Shown: positions 28,670-37,643 of the stretch, in pieces | Layout: every line of letters starts with the position of its first letter | How positions within the stretch are numbered: position 1 is the first letter of the stretch | From: Gammaproteobacteria bacterium | Lineage (GTDB): Bacteria > Pseudomonadota > Gammaproteobacteria > Xanthomonadales > Wenzhouxiangellaceae | Length of the DNA: 64,000 nt | Direction: 5' to 3' | Assembly: GCA_021772985.1 (NCBI GenBank) | Contig: JAJFKX010000004.1 | Location: 36,323 to 100,322, forward strand | Made by a program: the position numbers and the translations under genes | Notes under the pieces: generated by a model | What the model was told of the DNA's origin: nothing | What the model saw: only the letters and a program-made list of their open reading frames with translations | Database searches by the model: none

Positions 28670-28712
28670 GCAGTCAACATTCAGCTGCTACATCAGCAGC
28701 AATCGAATTTGA

Positions 28713-29153
28713 TTATTCGAAGCTATCCAGGATAAACAACAACTCTTCCATGGCACTGGCATTTGGAGTAGCGGTTCCTTCACATGCAATGCCACTAAGC
28801 GTGGCTGTAAAACATGTCGAAAGTTGTTGTGGGCCATTCGTTGAGTAGGTGCCACTGGCACAAGAATAAGTTGTCAAGGTTTCATGAACTTTACCACCGG
28901 TGTTATCACAACCTTTTCTGCCACCTGAGCCTCTCGGCGCCGATTGGCAAACATAGGTTGCAGGCGCCACCCGTATAAAAGAAGGGCCACTGGAACCATC
29001 CTCACAGGTAAGTGTGCTGCCCGTTCCTGCAGTTCCACAATCACGGTCTCTTTTCAGTGTGAAACAGGGTTCATCCTGAGCCATTGTGACGGAGGCAAAA
29101 CTGGCCAAGATTAAGGTCAACACCAAAGATAGTGTCAAGTTGATGAATTTCAT
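28713..29153 (-). CDS. Small secreted Cys-rich protein, unrecognised
   Basis: I do not recognise this 146-residue protein. A clear signal peptide ends at SVTMAQ (about 26). The mature part has eight Cys residues (in PCFTL, RDCGT, LTCED, YVCQS, KGCDN, YSCAS, STCFT, IACEG), an even number fitting four disulfides, many Gly and Ser, and an acidic tail EELLFILDSFE. The start has GGAGAG upstream. It lies upstream of the VWA surface protein on the same strand, 349 bases away. An exported structural, inhibitor or binding protein is conceivable, but nothing identifies it. Confidence 0.75.
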   Translation of the reverse strand: MKFINLTLSLVLTLILASFASVTMAQDEPCFTLKRDRDCGTAGTGSTLTCEDGSSGPSFIRVAPATYVCQSAPRGSGGRKGCDNTGGKVHETLTTYSCASGTYSTNGPQQLSTCFTATLSGIACEGTATPNASAMEELLFILDSFE

Positions 29154-29383
29154 AATTACTCTCCTTGTAAATTGCGATAAATCCTTTTACCGCACATTGT
29201 GTAAAGGATGATTGCCAAACCCAATGAAGTTAATCAAATGCAGCCTTTAAACCACCCTATTTCAACGCAATTTGAATATATCACTGGAGAGTGAAAGGGC
29301 CATGAAACTATAGCAACAGATTTAATCTGCGATTCAACACCACAGCAAAATAAAATCAAGCGATACTCAACAAAGCTAACTAA

Positions 29384-29654
29384 GGAACCTCTGATTTAAT
29401 CAGGCATGACCGCGAGCGAGTCATTTTTTGTGCAGGATAGTGTTTTTTTGAACGCAGGCATAGCGGGCTACGTCAAGTTTAAAAAGTGCTGTCATGCGCA
29501 AAAAATGGCTGCTCCCCAAGGGGTTACGCCCGAAAACCGCCAATCCTGCGTTGCGTTGCTTGGCAATAGCCAGCTATTGCACTGCACAACGACGCCTTGT
29601 CTTAACGCATTTCGGGCAGTAACGCGGCCATGTCTGATTAAATCAGAGGTTCCC
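29384..29654. repeat. MITE-like element with 20-base terminal inverted repeats
   Basis: GGAACCTCTGATTTAATCAG stands at 29384-29403 and its exact complement ends near 29653. The match continues inward over CATG-CCGCG with two mismatches. The 271-base interior encodes nothing convincing. It is full of hairpins, such as GCAATAGC/GCTATTGC around 29566-29581 and CCCC-AA-GGGG around 29515-29524. The flanks read TAA and CTA, so a 2-3 base duplication (TA) is possible. The shape is that of a non-autonomous mobile element or a large BIME-like repeat. The rest of the 591-base gap (29154-29744) shows no gene. Confidence 0.7.
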
Positions 29655-29744
29655 TAATACCAATCGAACTACTCGCCTCAATCACCATCTTAACCATCAA
29701 TAAAACAAACCCTGTCTACATGATGCGACGTCTGGAGGAATATC

Positions 29745-30281
29745 ATGCAACACTCTCTCATCTTATTTCTGCTAACCATCATGACCAGTGTTGTTTTAGC
29801 TGAAACGGAAAGCCCCTACCAGGGCCAGGAAAACCGCAACATCAAAGCTTTATCTCAAAGTGAAATCGATAACTACTTACTTGGCAAAGGGAGGGGTTAC
29901 GCTAAAGCAGCCGAATTGAATCACTACCCCGGACCCAGACATGTGCTGGATTTGGCCAAACAGCTGGCGCTTACTCCAGCACAGAACCGACAGTCTCAAG
30001 CCATTTTCGATGCGATGCAGGCCCAGGCGATCACTCTCGGCAAGCAACTGATTGAAAAAGAAAAACAGCTAGATAAACAATTTGCCGACAGCTTCATCAA
30101 CGCGGATTCGCTAAATCTGCTGGTTTCTGAAATTGGTGAACTTGAAGCAAAAATCCGATATACCCACCTGGCCGCTCACTTGAAACAAACAGCATTATTG
30201 TCAAAGCACCAGATTCAACAGTACAACCAGCTACGTGGTTACCAGGGAAATCAAAAACATCATCAGGCCAAACACCATTGA
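29745..30281 (+). CDS. Periplasmic Spy/CpxP/ZraP-like protein
   Basis: This is a 178-residue protein with a signal peptide ending at VVLAE. The mature part is nearly all helical and highly charged. It includes ALTPAQNRQSQAIFDAM, which matches the LTxxQ motif of the periplasmic LTXXQ/heavy-metal-sensor family, and an extended coiled region to residue 160. The tail is His-rich (KHHQAKHH), which may bind metal. Family members act as periplasmic chaperones or metal-responsive envelope-stress proteins. GGAGGA precedes the ATG. It is convergent with the FecR gene. Confidence 0.75.
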   Translation: MQHSLILFLLTIMTSVVLAETESPYQGQENRNIKALSQSEIDNYLLGKGRGYAKAAELNHYPGPRHVLDLAKQLALTPAQNRQSQAIFDAMQAQAITLGKQLIEKEKQLDKQFADSFINADSLNLLVSEIGELEAKIRYTHLAAHLKQTALLSKHQIQQYNQLRGYQGNQKHHQAKHH

Positions 30282-30315
30282 CGTTATGGTCCGCCAGTTG
30301 GCAATCCGCTATTGC

Positions 30316-31131
30316 TCAGCCTCTACCATCGCCACCGGGTTGATTACCACTGGTCTGCCCACCGTCGTCCATTGAGTTCCCTGTTGGCGGCATTGGCCCA
30401 GGCCCCCTTCTAGGCAAACGCCGGGTCGGATCCTTACTCTGGCGGCCACCCGAACGTAAATCCTGTGAAGCGCCACTGTGCAACCCTGAGTTTTGACGCC
30501 GCGGTGGCGCCCGACGGTGTTCGGGGTTAAATGGTCTCGGCGGTTGCACCTCAGCGTCTGGCACAATCCGGGTAAATTCGCCCGCACCGATAAGCCGGGT
30601 CTGGCGAAAGCCGGGATCATGCGCGGTTACCGAAACCAACCCTTCGAACACATATACCTGAGTTTCAGCAGGCAGCGCATAGACATCAAATACTGTTCCC
30701 TGAACACCCATTAAGCCTTCTTTGGTGTCTACCTGGAAGGAATCAGCCCGCTGCGAAAATGCCCTCGATACAAAAGACCGCAAACGCCCGCGTATAAGCT
30801 TGAACAAACCTTCCGCCTGTTGTCCGGTCAGATATTCTGACAATACCAAACGGGTATTCTGATCCAGTGTAAAGCTGCTACCATCGTTCATTTCCAATTC
30901 CAATTCAGCTTCTGCCTGGGTCTGCAGAATATCACCGGCAAATATAGAATCGTGCAACGCCAGGGGTTGGGGTTGTTGATCACCTCTGATCACATCCACC
31001 CGCCCGGTCAGCAAACTGACTGCGCCCACAGCATCATCCTGAGCATAAACACCAGCGGAGACTACTGCTATTACGGCAAATAAAAACAAACTGATCGGTG
31101 GTGGCGACAGCAGGTATCGGTAATGTTTCAT
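30316..31131 (-). CDS. Secreted FecR-domain protein
   Basis: This is a 271-residue protein with a signal peptide ending near AGVYAQ. A FecR domain spans about residues 35-190: VGAVSLLTGRVDVIRGDQ, a central NDGSSFTLDQNTRLVLSEY and FQVDTKEGLMGVQGTVFDVY, the usual end of the fold. The last 80 residues are low-complexity, rich in Pro, Arg and Gly. There is no anti-sigma helix bundle or membrane helix in the middle, so it is not a classical FecR regulator but the periplasmic FecR type. It starts two bases after the TPR-barrel gene, so the two form an operon. Confidence 0.85.
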   Translation of the reverse strand: MKHYRYLLSPPPISLFLFAVIAVVSAGVYAQDDAVGAVSLLTGRVDVIRGDQQPQPLALHDSIFAGDILQTQAEAELELEMNDGSSFTLDQNTRLVLSEYLTGQQAEGLFKLIRGRLRSFVSRAFSQRADSFQVDTKEGLMGVQGTVFDVYALPAETQVYVFEGLVSVTAHDPGFRQTRLIGAGEFTRIVPDAEVQPPRPFNPEHRRAPPRRQNSGLHSGASQDLRSGGRQSKDPTRRLPRRGPGPMPPTGNSMDDGGQTSGNQPGGDGRG

Positions 31132-31133
31132 GC

Positions 31134-32633
31134 TTAATATTCCCAGGTCATACCCAACGACAGTACATTGCGATCGTGGCTGAATGTATCAATGTTGGAC
31201 TCCTGCTCCACCCGGCTGGCTTGGGCACGCAGCTCCCAATGATTATTAAACTGATAGGCAAGGCTGACAAACGCTTGTTTGATTTCATCATCGCGCCTGA
31301 TTAGAAAGACATCGTGAATATTATCGAACTCCAGTTGCTGGTATTGAACACCGGCACCGGCTGTCCAGCGCGAATTCATCTGATATTCCAGATACGCATA
31401 GGCCCGGGTTTCATCACGCTCCCAATTGACTCCATCAGCATCATTGTTACCAGCTTCGACAATCGCACGTAGAGTTAGTTTATCGGTGGGTTTGCCGTAT
31501 ACAAATAAACCTATTCTGCTCAGATCACCGCCCTGGTCTTCTGCCGGGCGATTGATCTGCTGATCATCTACATCACCCAGACGAGCAAATAAATGCAACA
31601 GCCATTGATCTGTAGGCCGGTAGTAAATCCCGGGCAACAGTGACAGGCTGGAGAGAAACTTTTCACCATCAAATCGCTGCAGGTCATACTCCAACGGCAA
31701 CCGCCAGCCAAACCGGCCCCATGATCCACCGATACCAGCGACCAGGTTAATACTGGTTTGGTCAAACTGGTTCAAGTCCAGCTGGCGATTGTGCGCCAGG
31801 TGCGCCTCGCTGAACAACAGCAGACCGCTGCCCAGTGATTTGTAGTAGCTCACATCAGCCGTCAATACCTGACGCGCATCTGCTTGACCACTGACAACCA
31901 CCGGTGCTCCTGGCACCTGCCCAAACTCCGGTACCAGCGCAACATTGTCATCATATTCCAAACGATAACCCAGGCTTAAAGAAAAGTTGTTCGATTCGGA
32001 AACGGGTGCTGTATGCTTTAGCTGGCTCAAACTATAGGCATCAAATGAATCCGGGTTTAGTTGGATGCCGCGCTGGGCAATAGCCTGGGCCTGCTCGGAA
32101 CGTCCATTTTGATAATGAATTTCTGCAGCAGCCAGTGCAGCCTGCTGTGCGACCCTTTGATCAACACCATCAGCAGCCAACATAAAGTGCGGCAGCGCCT
32201 GGTCATAACGGCTTTGACTGTGTTCTATTTTCCCAAGCAGAAAATGACCGAGCTGTGGCTGGCCACTAGCAACCAATTGTTGTGCATAGCCAATAGCTGC
32301 CTGCCATTGCTGGTTAGCACGGTATATATCTGTCAGGGCTTGCAGCAGTGCCTTGTCGGTTGGTCTGCGCTGCTGTGCATCCATTAACCATGGCAGGGCT
32401 TGCCCGAAATCGAATAGCTGATAATGGATCAGCCCTCGATAATAGGCATAATCAGGTTCTGATGGGCTAACGGATTCCAGCCGCTCCAGCGCCAACTCAA
32501 AGTACTGCTGCTGATATTGTTCAATAACCTGTTGCATTGAAGATTGCTGGCTGATAACCGGCAATGACAGTGATATCACTATCAAAAACCAAAGCAATCT
32601 GGTCGCGGCATACGCGCTGTTGAATCGGTTCAC
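31134..32633 (-). CDS. TPR-containing outer membrane beta-barrel protein
   Basis: This is a 499-residue protein with a signal peptide ending at LPVISQQ. Residues 25-205 contain repeated helical TPR-like pairs (YYRGLIHYQLFDFGQALPWL, HFLLGKIEHSQSRYDQALPHF). From about 215 an alternating aromatic pattern begins that ends in LSLGMTWEY, a classical barrel C-terminus. The start is GTG 32633. This resembles the surface lipoprotein assembly modifier (Slam/DUF560-like) layout and other TPR-barrel porins, but the assignment is loose. It is cotranscribed with the FecR-domain protein and preceded by a good promoter. Confidence 0.8.
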   Translation of the reverse strand: MNRFNSAYAATRLLWFLIVISLSLPVISQQSSMQQVIEQYQQQYFELALERLESVSPSEPDYAYYRGLIHYQLFDFGQALPWLMDAQQRRPTDKALLQALTDIYRANQQWQAAIGYAQQLVASGQPQLGHFLLGKIEHSQSRYDQALPHFMLAADGVDQRVAQQAALAAAEIHYQNGRSEQAQAIAQRGIQLNPDSFDAYSLSQLKHTAPVSESNNFSLSLGYRLEYDDNVALVPEFGQVPGAPVVVSGQADARQVLTADVSYYKSLGSGLLLFSEAHLAHNRQLDLNQFDQTSINLVAGIGGSWGRFGWRLPLEYDLQRFDGEKFLSSLSLLPGIYYRPTDQWLLHLFARLGDVDDQQINRPAEDQGGDLSRIGLFVYGKPTDKLTLRAIVEAGNNDADGVNWERDETRAYAYLEYQMNSRWTAGAGVQYQQLEFDNIHDVFLIRRDDEIKQAFVSLAYQFNNHWELRAQASRVEQESNIDTFSHDRNVLSLGMTWEY

Positions 32634-32695
32634 TTGGTTCTACCTTATTGATATCTGGAACCTGGTGTTCCGTTTAGCTGACTCTTATTGGGGTT

Positions 32696-32724
32696 AGTAT
32701 AAGTTCAGCAAGCATTGCTAACAA
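32696..32724 (-). promoter_or_regulatory. Sigma70-like promoter of the TPR-barrel/FecR operon
   Basis: On the minus strand TTGTTA (32719-32724), 17 bases and TATACT (32696-32701) give a near-consensus promoter. It lies about 60 bases before the GTG start. Upstream is a CCCTA-AAAAA-TAGGG hairpin at 32732-32746. Confidence 0.6.
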
Positions 32725-32822
32725 AACTTTGCCCTAAAAAATAGGGTGAAGCCCCGAGTCACGACCAAGCACCACCAATAGGTCTAGGTGCAGGCAAGCC
32801 AGGTGCTAAGGTTCGAGTTATC

Positions 32823-32910
32823 GTAGGGTCTAATAAACGTAGTGCATTGCACCAAATATGCAGAATTTGAACGACAGTTGGTAGAATGCGCTACGTTTAT
32901 TCCACCCTAC
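32823..32910. repeat. Imperfect 31-base inverted repeat element
   Basis: Two arms beginning GTAGGGT and sharing ATAAACGTAG and GCATT face each other at 32823-32853 and 32880-32910, with five mismatches and a 26-base loop. It resembles small palindromic repeats of the GTAGGGTGGAATAAACG kind that I recall as dispersed in many bacteria. It lies in the 338-base gap between cysH and the TPR-barrel gene, which has no coding gene. Confidence 0.6.
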
Positions 32911-32916
32911 AATATT

Positions 32917-32980
32917 CAAATTTAAAAGTAGGCAGATGCTTCGCTGTGCTCAGCACAACAGTTTTGCGGGTTTAAATTTG
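32917..32980 (-). terminator. Stem-loop overlapping the cysH stop
   Basis: CAAATTTAAA (32917-32926) and TTTAAATTTG (32971-32980) are complementary. The second arm contains the cysH stop codon. Within the loop TGTGCT-C-AGCACA (32945-32957) is another palindrome. It may close the cysJIH transcript. Confidence 0.4.
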
Positions 32981-33775
32981 GGTATGTATTCCACACTCTC
33001 TTTGCAAGCCAAAAAACCGCGTATCTTCAGCGCTCATTCCATCGGCTAAACGGGTGGTGGTATGCGTATCCCCAATCGAAACATATCCCTGATCCCATAA
33101 CGGATGATAAGGCAGTTCATGTTGTTGCAGATACAAACCGATATCACGGTCGGCCCAATCGGCCAATGGATGCACTTTCCATATCGGCTGCAATCCATCC
33201 TTGCCTTCGCGGTATTCGACAAACTGGGTGTTGGCGCGGCTTTGTGACTGCCCGCGGCGCAAGCCGGAGAACCACAGACCGGCCTGCAGGGATTTCAGAG
33301 CACGGCGCATTGGTTCGACTTTGTTGATGCGGTTGTAATGATTCAGGCCGGTTTCGGCTTGTTCCCATAATTTTCCATAACGGGCCTCCTGCCAGCCGGG
33401 GCTGAGATCACTGCGGTAAACCTTCAGGTTCAGGCGCAGACGATCATGCAGCTGGTCAATAAACCGGTAGGTTTCCGGGAACAGGTAACCGGTGTCAATC
33501 AGGATCACCGGAATATCCGGTTCATGCTTGCTCAGCAGATGTAGCATCACTGCCGATTGAGCACCAAAACTGGAGGATAACACCGGCCGGCCGGCCAGGT
33601 TGTCGATGCTCCAGGCCACCCGCTGTGCGGCATTCATCTGCCCCATCCGGGTTTCAATATCTGCCAGTGGCCGGATTGGGGTGACACTGGCCGTAGACGC
33701 CTGGTCTTGCTCTACTGGCATATTGATCGTTTCCGGTGAGTTCTTTTCACAAGCATTACATTGGTGGATACTCAT
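32972..33775 (-). CDS. cysH: Phosphoadenylylsulfate (PAPS) reductase
   Basis: This is a 267-residue enzyme reducing PAPS to sulfite with thioredoxin. The ATP-sulfurylase-like fold shows [33 protein letters not shown] and [11 protein letters not shown]. It ends ECGIHTQI with the single catalytic Cys of the family. The extra CC...CxxC pairs of the [4Fe-4S] APS reductases are absent, so PAPS is the expected substrate and CysQ removal of PAP is relevant. An N-terminal extension with HQCNACE is unusual. It overlaps cysI by four bases. Confidence 0.94.
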   Translation of the reverse strand: MSIHQCNACEKNSPETINMPVEQDQASTASVTPIRPLADIETRMGQMNAAQRVAWSIDNLAGRPVLSSSFGAQSAVMLHLLSKHEPDIPVILIDTGYLFPETYRFIDQLHDRLRLNLKVYRSDLSPGWQEARYGKLWEQAETGLNHYNRINKVEPMRRALKSLQAGLWFSGLRRGQSQSRANTQFVEYREGKDGLQPIWKVHPLADWADRDIGLYLQQHELPYHPLWDQGYVSIGDTHTTTRLADGMSAEDTRFFGLQRECGIHTQI

Positions 33776-35475
33776 GCGGCCTCCTTGACCGGTGGTAACA
33801 GGTCCAGACGATGCAGAAAATCGCCAAAGTGCTCATTGGGTTGACGCTGTTCAGCGTATTGCGCCAACAGCGGTTGTAATTCATTAAAAATGCTGTCTTC
33901 GTCAATGTTTTCGCGATACAACTGATTCAAACGCTGGCCTTCAAAACCACCACCCAGGTACAGGTTGTAGCGACCAGGCGCTTTACCGGTCAGGCCAATT
34001 TCGGCCATATACGGGCGGGCACAACCATTTGGGCATCCCGTCACCCGCAACACGATAGGTTCATTTTCCAAATCAAGCCCAGCCAGAACACCTTCGAAAC
34101 GATCCAGAAAGGCAGGCATATAACGTTCCGCTTCCGCCATCGCCTGGCTGCAGGTGGGAAATGCCACACAAGCCAGGGTATGTTGCCGCAGCACACTGGG
34201 TTGATAGAAATTCTGAAGACCATGCGCGGCAAGCAGAGTATCTATCGAGCCACGTTGTTGATCAGCAATATTGGCAATTACCAGATTTTGATTAGGCGTC
34301 AGAATAAAACGCGCCTGTTCAGCACCTTCAATTACCTTGGCCACTTCGCGCAAAGCGGTCAGTGATTGTTCCTGATCGGCATCCTTAATCCGACCGGACG
34401 GAACCTGCAAAGTCAGATGCCATAGGCCATCATCACCCTGTACCCAGCCAGGCTGATCACCGGTATGGGTAAAAGTAAACTCGCGTTGTGGGGCCAATTC
34501 AATTCCGCTGCGCTGCTGAACTTCTTCAACAAAAGCATCCAGGCCCATGCGATCGATGGTGTATTTCAGACGTGCCAGTCTGCGATCGGAACGGTTGCCG
34601 TGATCACGTTGTGTAGTGACTACCGCGGCAGCTACATCCAAAACCTGCTCGGGCGTTACAAAACCGATCACATTGGCCAACCGCGGATAGGTTTCCGGCA
34701 TCGCATAAGTCACGCCCATACCCCCGCCGGTGGTGACGTTGTAACCAACAATCCGGTTGTTTTCGACAACCGCGATAAAACCCAGGTCATGCGCAAATAC
34801 ATCGACGTCGTTAATCGGCGGGATAGCAATGGCAATTTTAAATTTACGCGGCAGGTAGGTTGCGCCGTAAATGGGTTCGTTTTCTTGGGTTTCACTTTCT
34901 TCAGCGGTTACCATTGGCTTACCATCCAACCAGATTTCGTGATAAGCACTGGTATTTGGCAGCAGGTGCAACGACAGTTTGTCTGCCATCTCTGTGACTG
35001 TCTGATATAACTCGCCGCGATAGGGATTCACTGCGCACATGATGTTGCGATTGACGTCACCGCAGGCAGCCAGTGTATCCAACATCACCTGATTCATTTC
35101 AGCGATAACTTTTTTTAAATTCCACTTGATTACACCATGCACCTGGAAGGCCTGACGGGTGGTTATGCGTAAGCTATTATTGGCATAGGTCCGCGCCAGC
35201 TCATCCAGCTTTAACCATTGTTCCGGGGTGCAGATACCACCCGGCAGGCGAGTCCGCAGCATAAACTGGTAATCAGGTTCCAGCTTTTGCTTGCGGCGTT
35301 GTTCGCGCACATCACGGTCATCCTGCTGATAGCTGCCATGGAATTTAATCAACTGGGTATCATCATCGCTGATGGCACCGGTGATTGGATCTGCCAGGCT
35401 TTCCTTCAACGTACCACGCAACAACCGGCTGGCAGTTTTAATCCGTTCCACATCTGACAAAGGTTGATTACTCAT
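33772..35475 (-). CDS. cysI: Sulfite reductase hemoprotein beta subunit
   Basis: This is a 567-residue siroheme and [4Fe-4S] protein, reducing sulfite to sulfide. The [14 protein letters not shown] and CGDVNRNIM sirohaem contacts are visible. The four cluster cysteines are in [18 protein letters not shown] and [15 protein letters not shown], with the last Cys also binding siroheme. Its start overlaps the cysJ stop by one base (TAATG) and its stop overlaps the cysH start by four, so the three genes are translationally coupled. Confidence 0.96.
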   Translation of the reverse strand: MSNQPLSDVERIKTASRLLRGTLKESLADPITGAISDDDTQLIKFHGSYQQDDRDVREQRRKQKLEPDYQFMLRTRLPGGICTPEQWLKLDELARTYANNSLRITTRQAFQVHGVIKWNLKKVIAEMNQVMLDTLAACGDVNRNIMCAVNPYRGELYQTVTEMADKLSLHLLPNTSAYHEIWLDGKPMVTAEESETQENEPIYGATYLPRKFKIAIAIPPINDVDVFAHDLGFIAVVENNRIVGYNVTTGGGMGVTYAMPETYPRLANVIGFVTPEQVLDVAAAVVTTQRDHGNRSDRRLARLKYTIDRMGLDAFVEEVQQRSGIELAPQREFTFTHTGDQPGWVQGDDGLWHLTLQVPSGRIKDADQEQSLTALREVAKVIEGAEQARFILTPNQNLVIANIADQQRGSIDTLLAAHGLQNFYQPSVLRQHTLACVAFPTCSQAMAEAERYMPAFLDRFEGVLAGLDLENEPIVLRVTGCPNGCARPYMAEIGLTGKAPGRYNLYLGGGFEGQRLNQLYRENIDEDSIFNELQPLLAQYAEQRQPNEHFGDFLHRLDLLPPVKEAA

Positions 35476-37331
35476 TAGTACACATCCTTCAAAATGCGTT
35501 TTTCACGGCTCAGATTGCGTAGGTATTCAGCTGCCTGTTGATCAGATTTACCACCATGCTTGGCAACAATTTGATGCAATGCTGCATCAACATCTTTGGC
35601 CATATATTTGGCATCACCACAAACATAAAAATAAGCGCCGTTTTCCAGCCAGTCATACAAATCTTTGCCTTGCTCCAGCATCCGCTGTTGAACATAGATT
35701 TTCTGCTGTTGATCACGTGAGAAGGCCAAATCAAAACGCTGCAGTTGGTTGTTTTTCAGCGCCCGCTGCCATTCGAGTTGGTACAAAAACTGCGAGCGGA
35801 AGTGCTGGGCGCCGAAAAACAGCCAGTTGCGACCGGCGCCACCCAAGGCTGCGCGGTGCTGTACAAATGCCCGAAACGGTGCAATTCCGGTACCGGGGCC
35901 AACCATGATAATGTCGCGGCTGGAATCGTCGGGTAGCCGAAATCGTGGGTTGCTGTCGATAAAGATCGGCACACTGGCTGCCTCGCCGGCATCCAGATCA
36001 GCCAGATAATTTGATGCAGAACCCCAATGCCGGCTGCCATGCGCCTGATAGGCTACTCTGGCCAGGGTGGTATGCACTTCATCTTCCGTAACCGCCTGAC
36101 TTGAAGCTATCGAGTACATTCTGGGCGTCAATGCCCGCAGCTCCGATACCAGCTCTTGCGCCGTCCAGTCTGCCGGCCAGCGCTGCAGAACATCAATAAG
36201 CTGGTGGGTATCGAACAACCGTGATAACTGCCGGCGCTGGTCATCACCGAGTAAAGCTTCAACAGCACGCCGATCAGCAGAAGATTTTGCCCGTTGCGCA
36301 TGTGCCTGCAAAAATGGCCTGGATAACAGCGTGATTTCACGTTGGCTGGATAACCAGTCACGCAGTGTGTGTTCTTCAGCATCCATGCTGATAGCTTGCT
36401 CACCTGCCAGTTCTGTGGTTTGTAGCAGCGCATCAACTATCGGCTTCGGGTTGGTTGCCCATACACCAAGTGCATCACCGGGTTGATACTGCAAGCCGGA
36501 ATCACCCAGATCCAGTTCCACATGCCGGATGTCTTTTTCTGCTGGATTAGCAGTAATTGTTTGATTGGTCAGCAGTTCCGCTTGATAAGGGTTTTTACGG
36601 GTGTATTGAGATTGCTCTGGCAGCGGACGCAGCCGGGTAACATTATTGGATATCTGGTCATCAGTTTGATGATTGCTTAATGCCTGCTGTAATGCAGGTT
36701 GCAGACCAGCCCACCAGGGATCGGCCACAGCATCAATATCCAGATCCGCCTGTGCACACTCGGCCAGTCGCTGGCCGCCAAGTTCTGTCAGCCGTGCATC
36801 TATACGCTGGCCGGTCACACAAAAATCCGGGTAACTGGAATCACCCAATGCCAGCACAGCATATTTCAGCTGGTTTAGTTTTGCTGCTTTCTTAGCATCT
36901 AATTGCTCGATGAAATCAACCGCATCATCGGGCGGCTCGCCATCACCATGGGTGCTGACGATCAGCAACAGGTTACGTTCTTGTTTCAATTTGCGGATGT
37001 TGTAGTCCTGCATATTGCTGAGCAACACATTCACGCCAAGCGTCTGCATCTGTTCTGCGTATTGCTCTGCCAATGCCTGGCCATTGCCAGTCTGGCTGCC
37101 ATATAAAATGACCAGTCGCTGTTGCGGATCAACTGAAATAGCCGGTTGTGCCGGCAAGCTTAGAGCAAGCTGCTCCTGACCGCTGGCATCCAACGCATGC
37201 GCCCGGCCTACGGCATAACCTGCCAGCCAATGCAGTGCCTGCACATCTAGCGCATCCGTTAATTTTTGCAACTGGAGGGTTTGCTCATCGGAGAGCGGTG
37301 CAAGCTGCATTGTTTTTGCATTGGCTGACAT
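35475..37331 (-). CDS. cysJ: Sulfite reductase flavoprotein alpha subunit
   Basis: This is a 618-residue flavoprotein passing NADPH electrons to CysI. Flavodoxin-like FMN domain at about 70-210 (ILYGSQTGNGQALAEQ, LLIVSTHGDGEPPDDA), then the FAD domain with RMYSIASSQ and the NADP domain with GPGTGIAPFRAFVQHR. It ends in EKRILKDVY, as in the family. It is first in the cysJIH operon. About 90-100 bases upstream two ATAAC half-sites occur that resemble those between cysG and cysB. Confidence 0.95.
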   Translation of the reverse strand: MSANAKTMQLAPLSDEQTLQLQKLTDALDVQALHWLAGYAVGRAHALDASGQEQLALSLPAQPAISVDPQQRLVILYGSQTGNGQALAEQYAEQMQTLGVNVLLSNMQDYNIRKLKQERNLLLIVSTHGDGEPPDDAVDFIEQLDAKKAAKLNQLKYAVLALGDSSYPDFCVTGQRIDARLTELGGQRLAECAQADLDIDAVADPWWAGLQPALQQALSNHQTDDQISNNVTRLRPLPEQSQYTRKNPYQAELLTNQTITANPAEKDIRHVELDLGDSGLQYQPGDALGVWATNPKPIVDALLQTTELAGEQAISMDAEEHTLRDWLSSQREITLLSRPFLQAHAQRAKSSADRRAVEALLGDDQRRQLSRLFDTHQLIDVLQRWPADWTAQELVSELRALTPRMYSIASSQAVTEDEVHTTLARVAYQAHGSRHWGSASNYLADLDAGEAASVPIFIDSNPRFRLPDDSSRDIIMVGPGTGIAPFRAFVQHRAALGGAGRNWLFFGAQHFRSQFLYQLEWQRALKNNQLQRFDLAFSRDQQQKIYVQQRMLEQGKDLYDWLENGAYFYVCGDAKYMAKDVDAALHQIVAKHGGKSDQQAAEYLRNLSREKRILKDVY

Positions 37332-37375
37332 GTTTACGACCCGATAGATTCTCAGTAAATTGATAAACCTATCCT

Positions 37376-37552
37376 ATGGACGCAAACACACAGACGGAAA
37401 CAACCATCCTGAATGCAGTTATAGCTGGAGGTTATGTAAGTGGTTTGATTATTCGGGCGGAACAGTTTAAAGACTTCGCCCATTTGTATAACCGCCACGC
37501 CTGGATGCGCTGTTGTATTTTATTACAACGACGGGATAAACATGCGCTGTAG
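37376..37552 (+). CDS. Candidate small protein, 58 residues
   Basis: An open frame from ATG 37376 to TAG 37550-37552 encodes 58 residues. It starts MDANTQTETT, has a hydrophobic stretch ILNAVIAGGYVSGLII (11-26) and then a basic, aromatic part ending RRDKHAL. It is divergent from cysJ (44 bases between starts). Its stop codon is the first base group of a REP-like repeat; REP elements commonly sit right after stop codons, which supports it being a gene. There is no clear ribosome site, and a chance frame cannot be excluded. Function unknown. Confidence 0.4.
   Translation: MDANTQTETTILNAVIAGGYVSGLIIRAEQFKDFAHLYNRHAWMRCCILLQRRDKHAL
37418..37435 (-). promoter_or_regulatory. Possible CysB half-sites upstream of cysJ
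   Basis: On the minus strand ATAAC occurs twice, at 37418-37422 and 37431-37435, 13 bases apart, about 87-104 bases before the cysJ start. The same pentamer forms the palindrome between cysG and cysB. The match is short and also lies inside the candidate small ORF, so this is tentative. Confidence 0.25.
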
Positions 37553-37622
37553 GAGCGGATTTTATCCGCGCTTAACCACCAAACATGATTGGGGTTTTGC
37601 GGGTAAAATCAGCTCCTGCGTA
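37549..37622. repeat. REP-like inverted pair (BIME)
   Basis: TAGGAGCGGATTTTATCCGC (from 37550) and a reversed degenerate copy at 37598-37622 (complement reads GCAGGAGCTGATTTTACCCG) face each other over about 27 bases. Each copy can fold by itself. The form is that of the REP elements of pseudomonads and xanthomonads. A GTTGTA/TACAAC hairpin lies just before it at 37512-37529. The 312-base gap 37332-37643 otherwise holds the small ORF and no other gene. Confidence 0.7.
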
Positions 37623-37643
37623 CACGCTTTTTAAAATTAAATG

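Noticed and set aside
29406..29657. 83-residue frame inside the MITE-like element
   Set aside because: It spans the structured repeat including its terminus, lacks a ribosome site and has no protein-like features.
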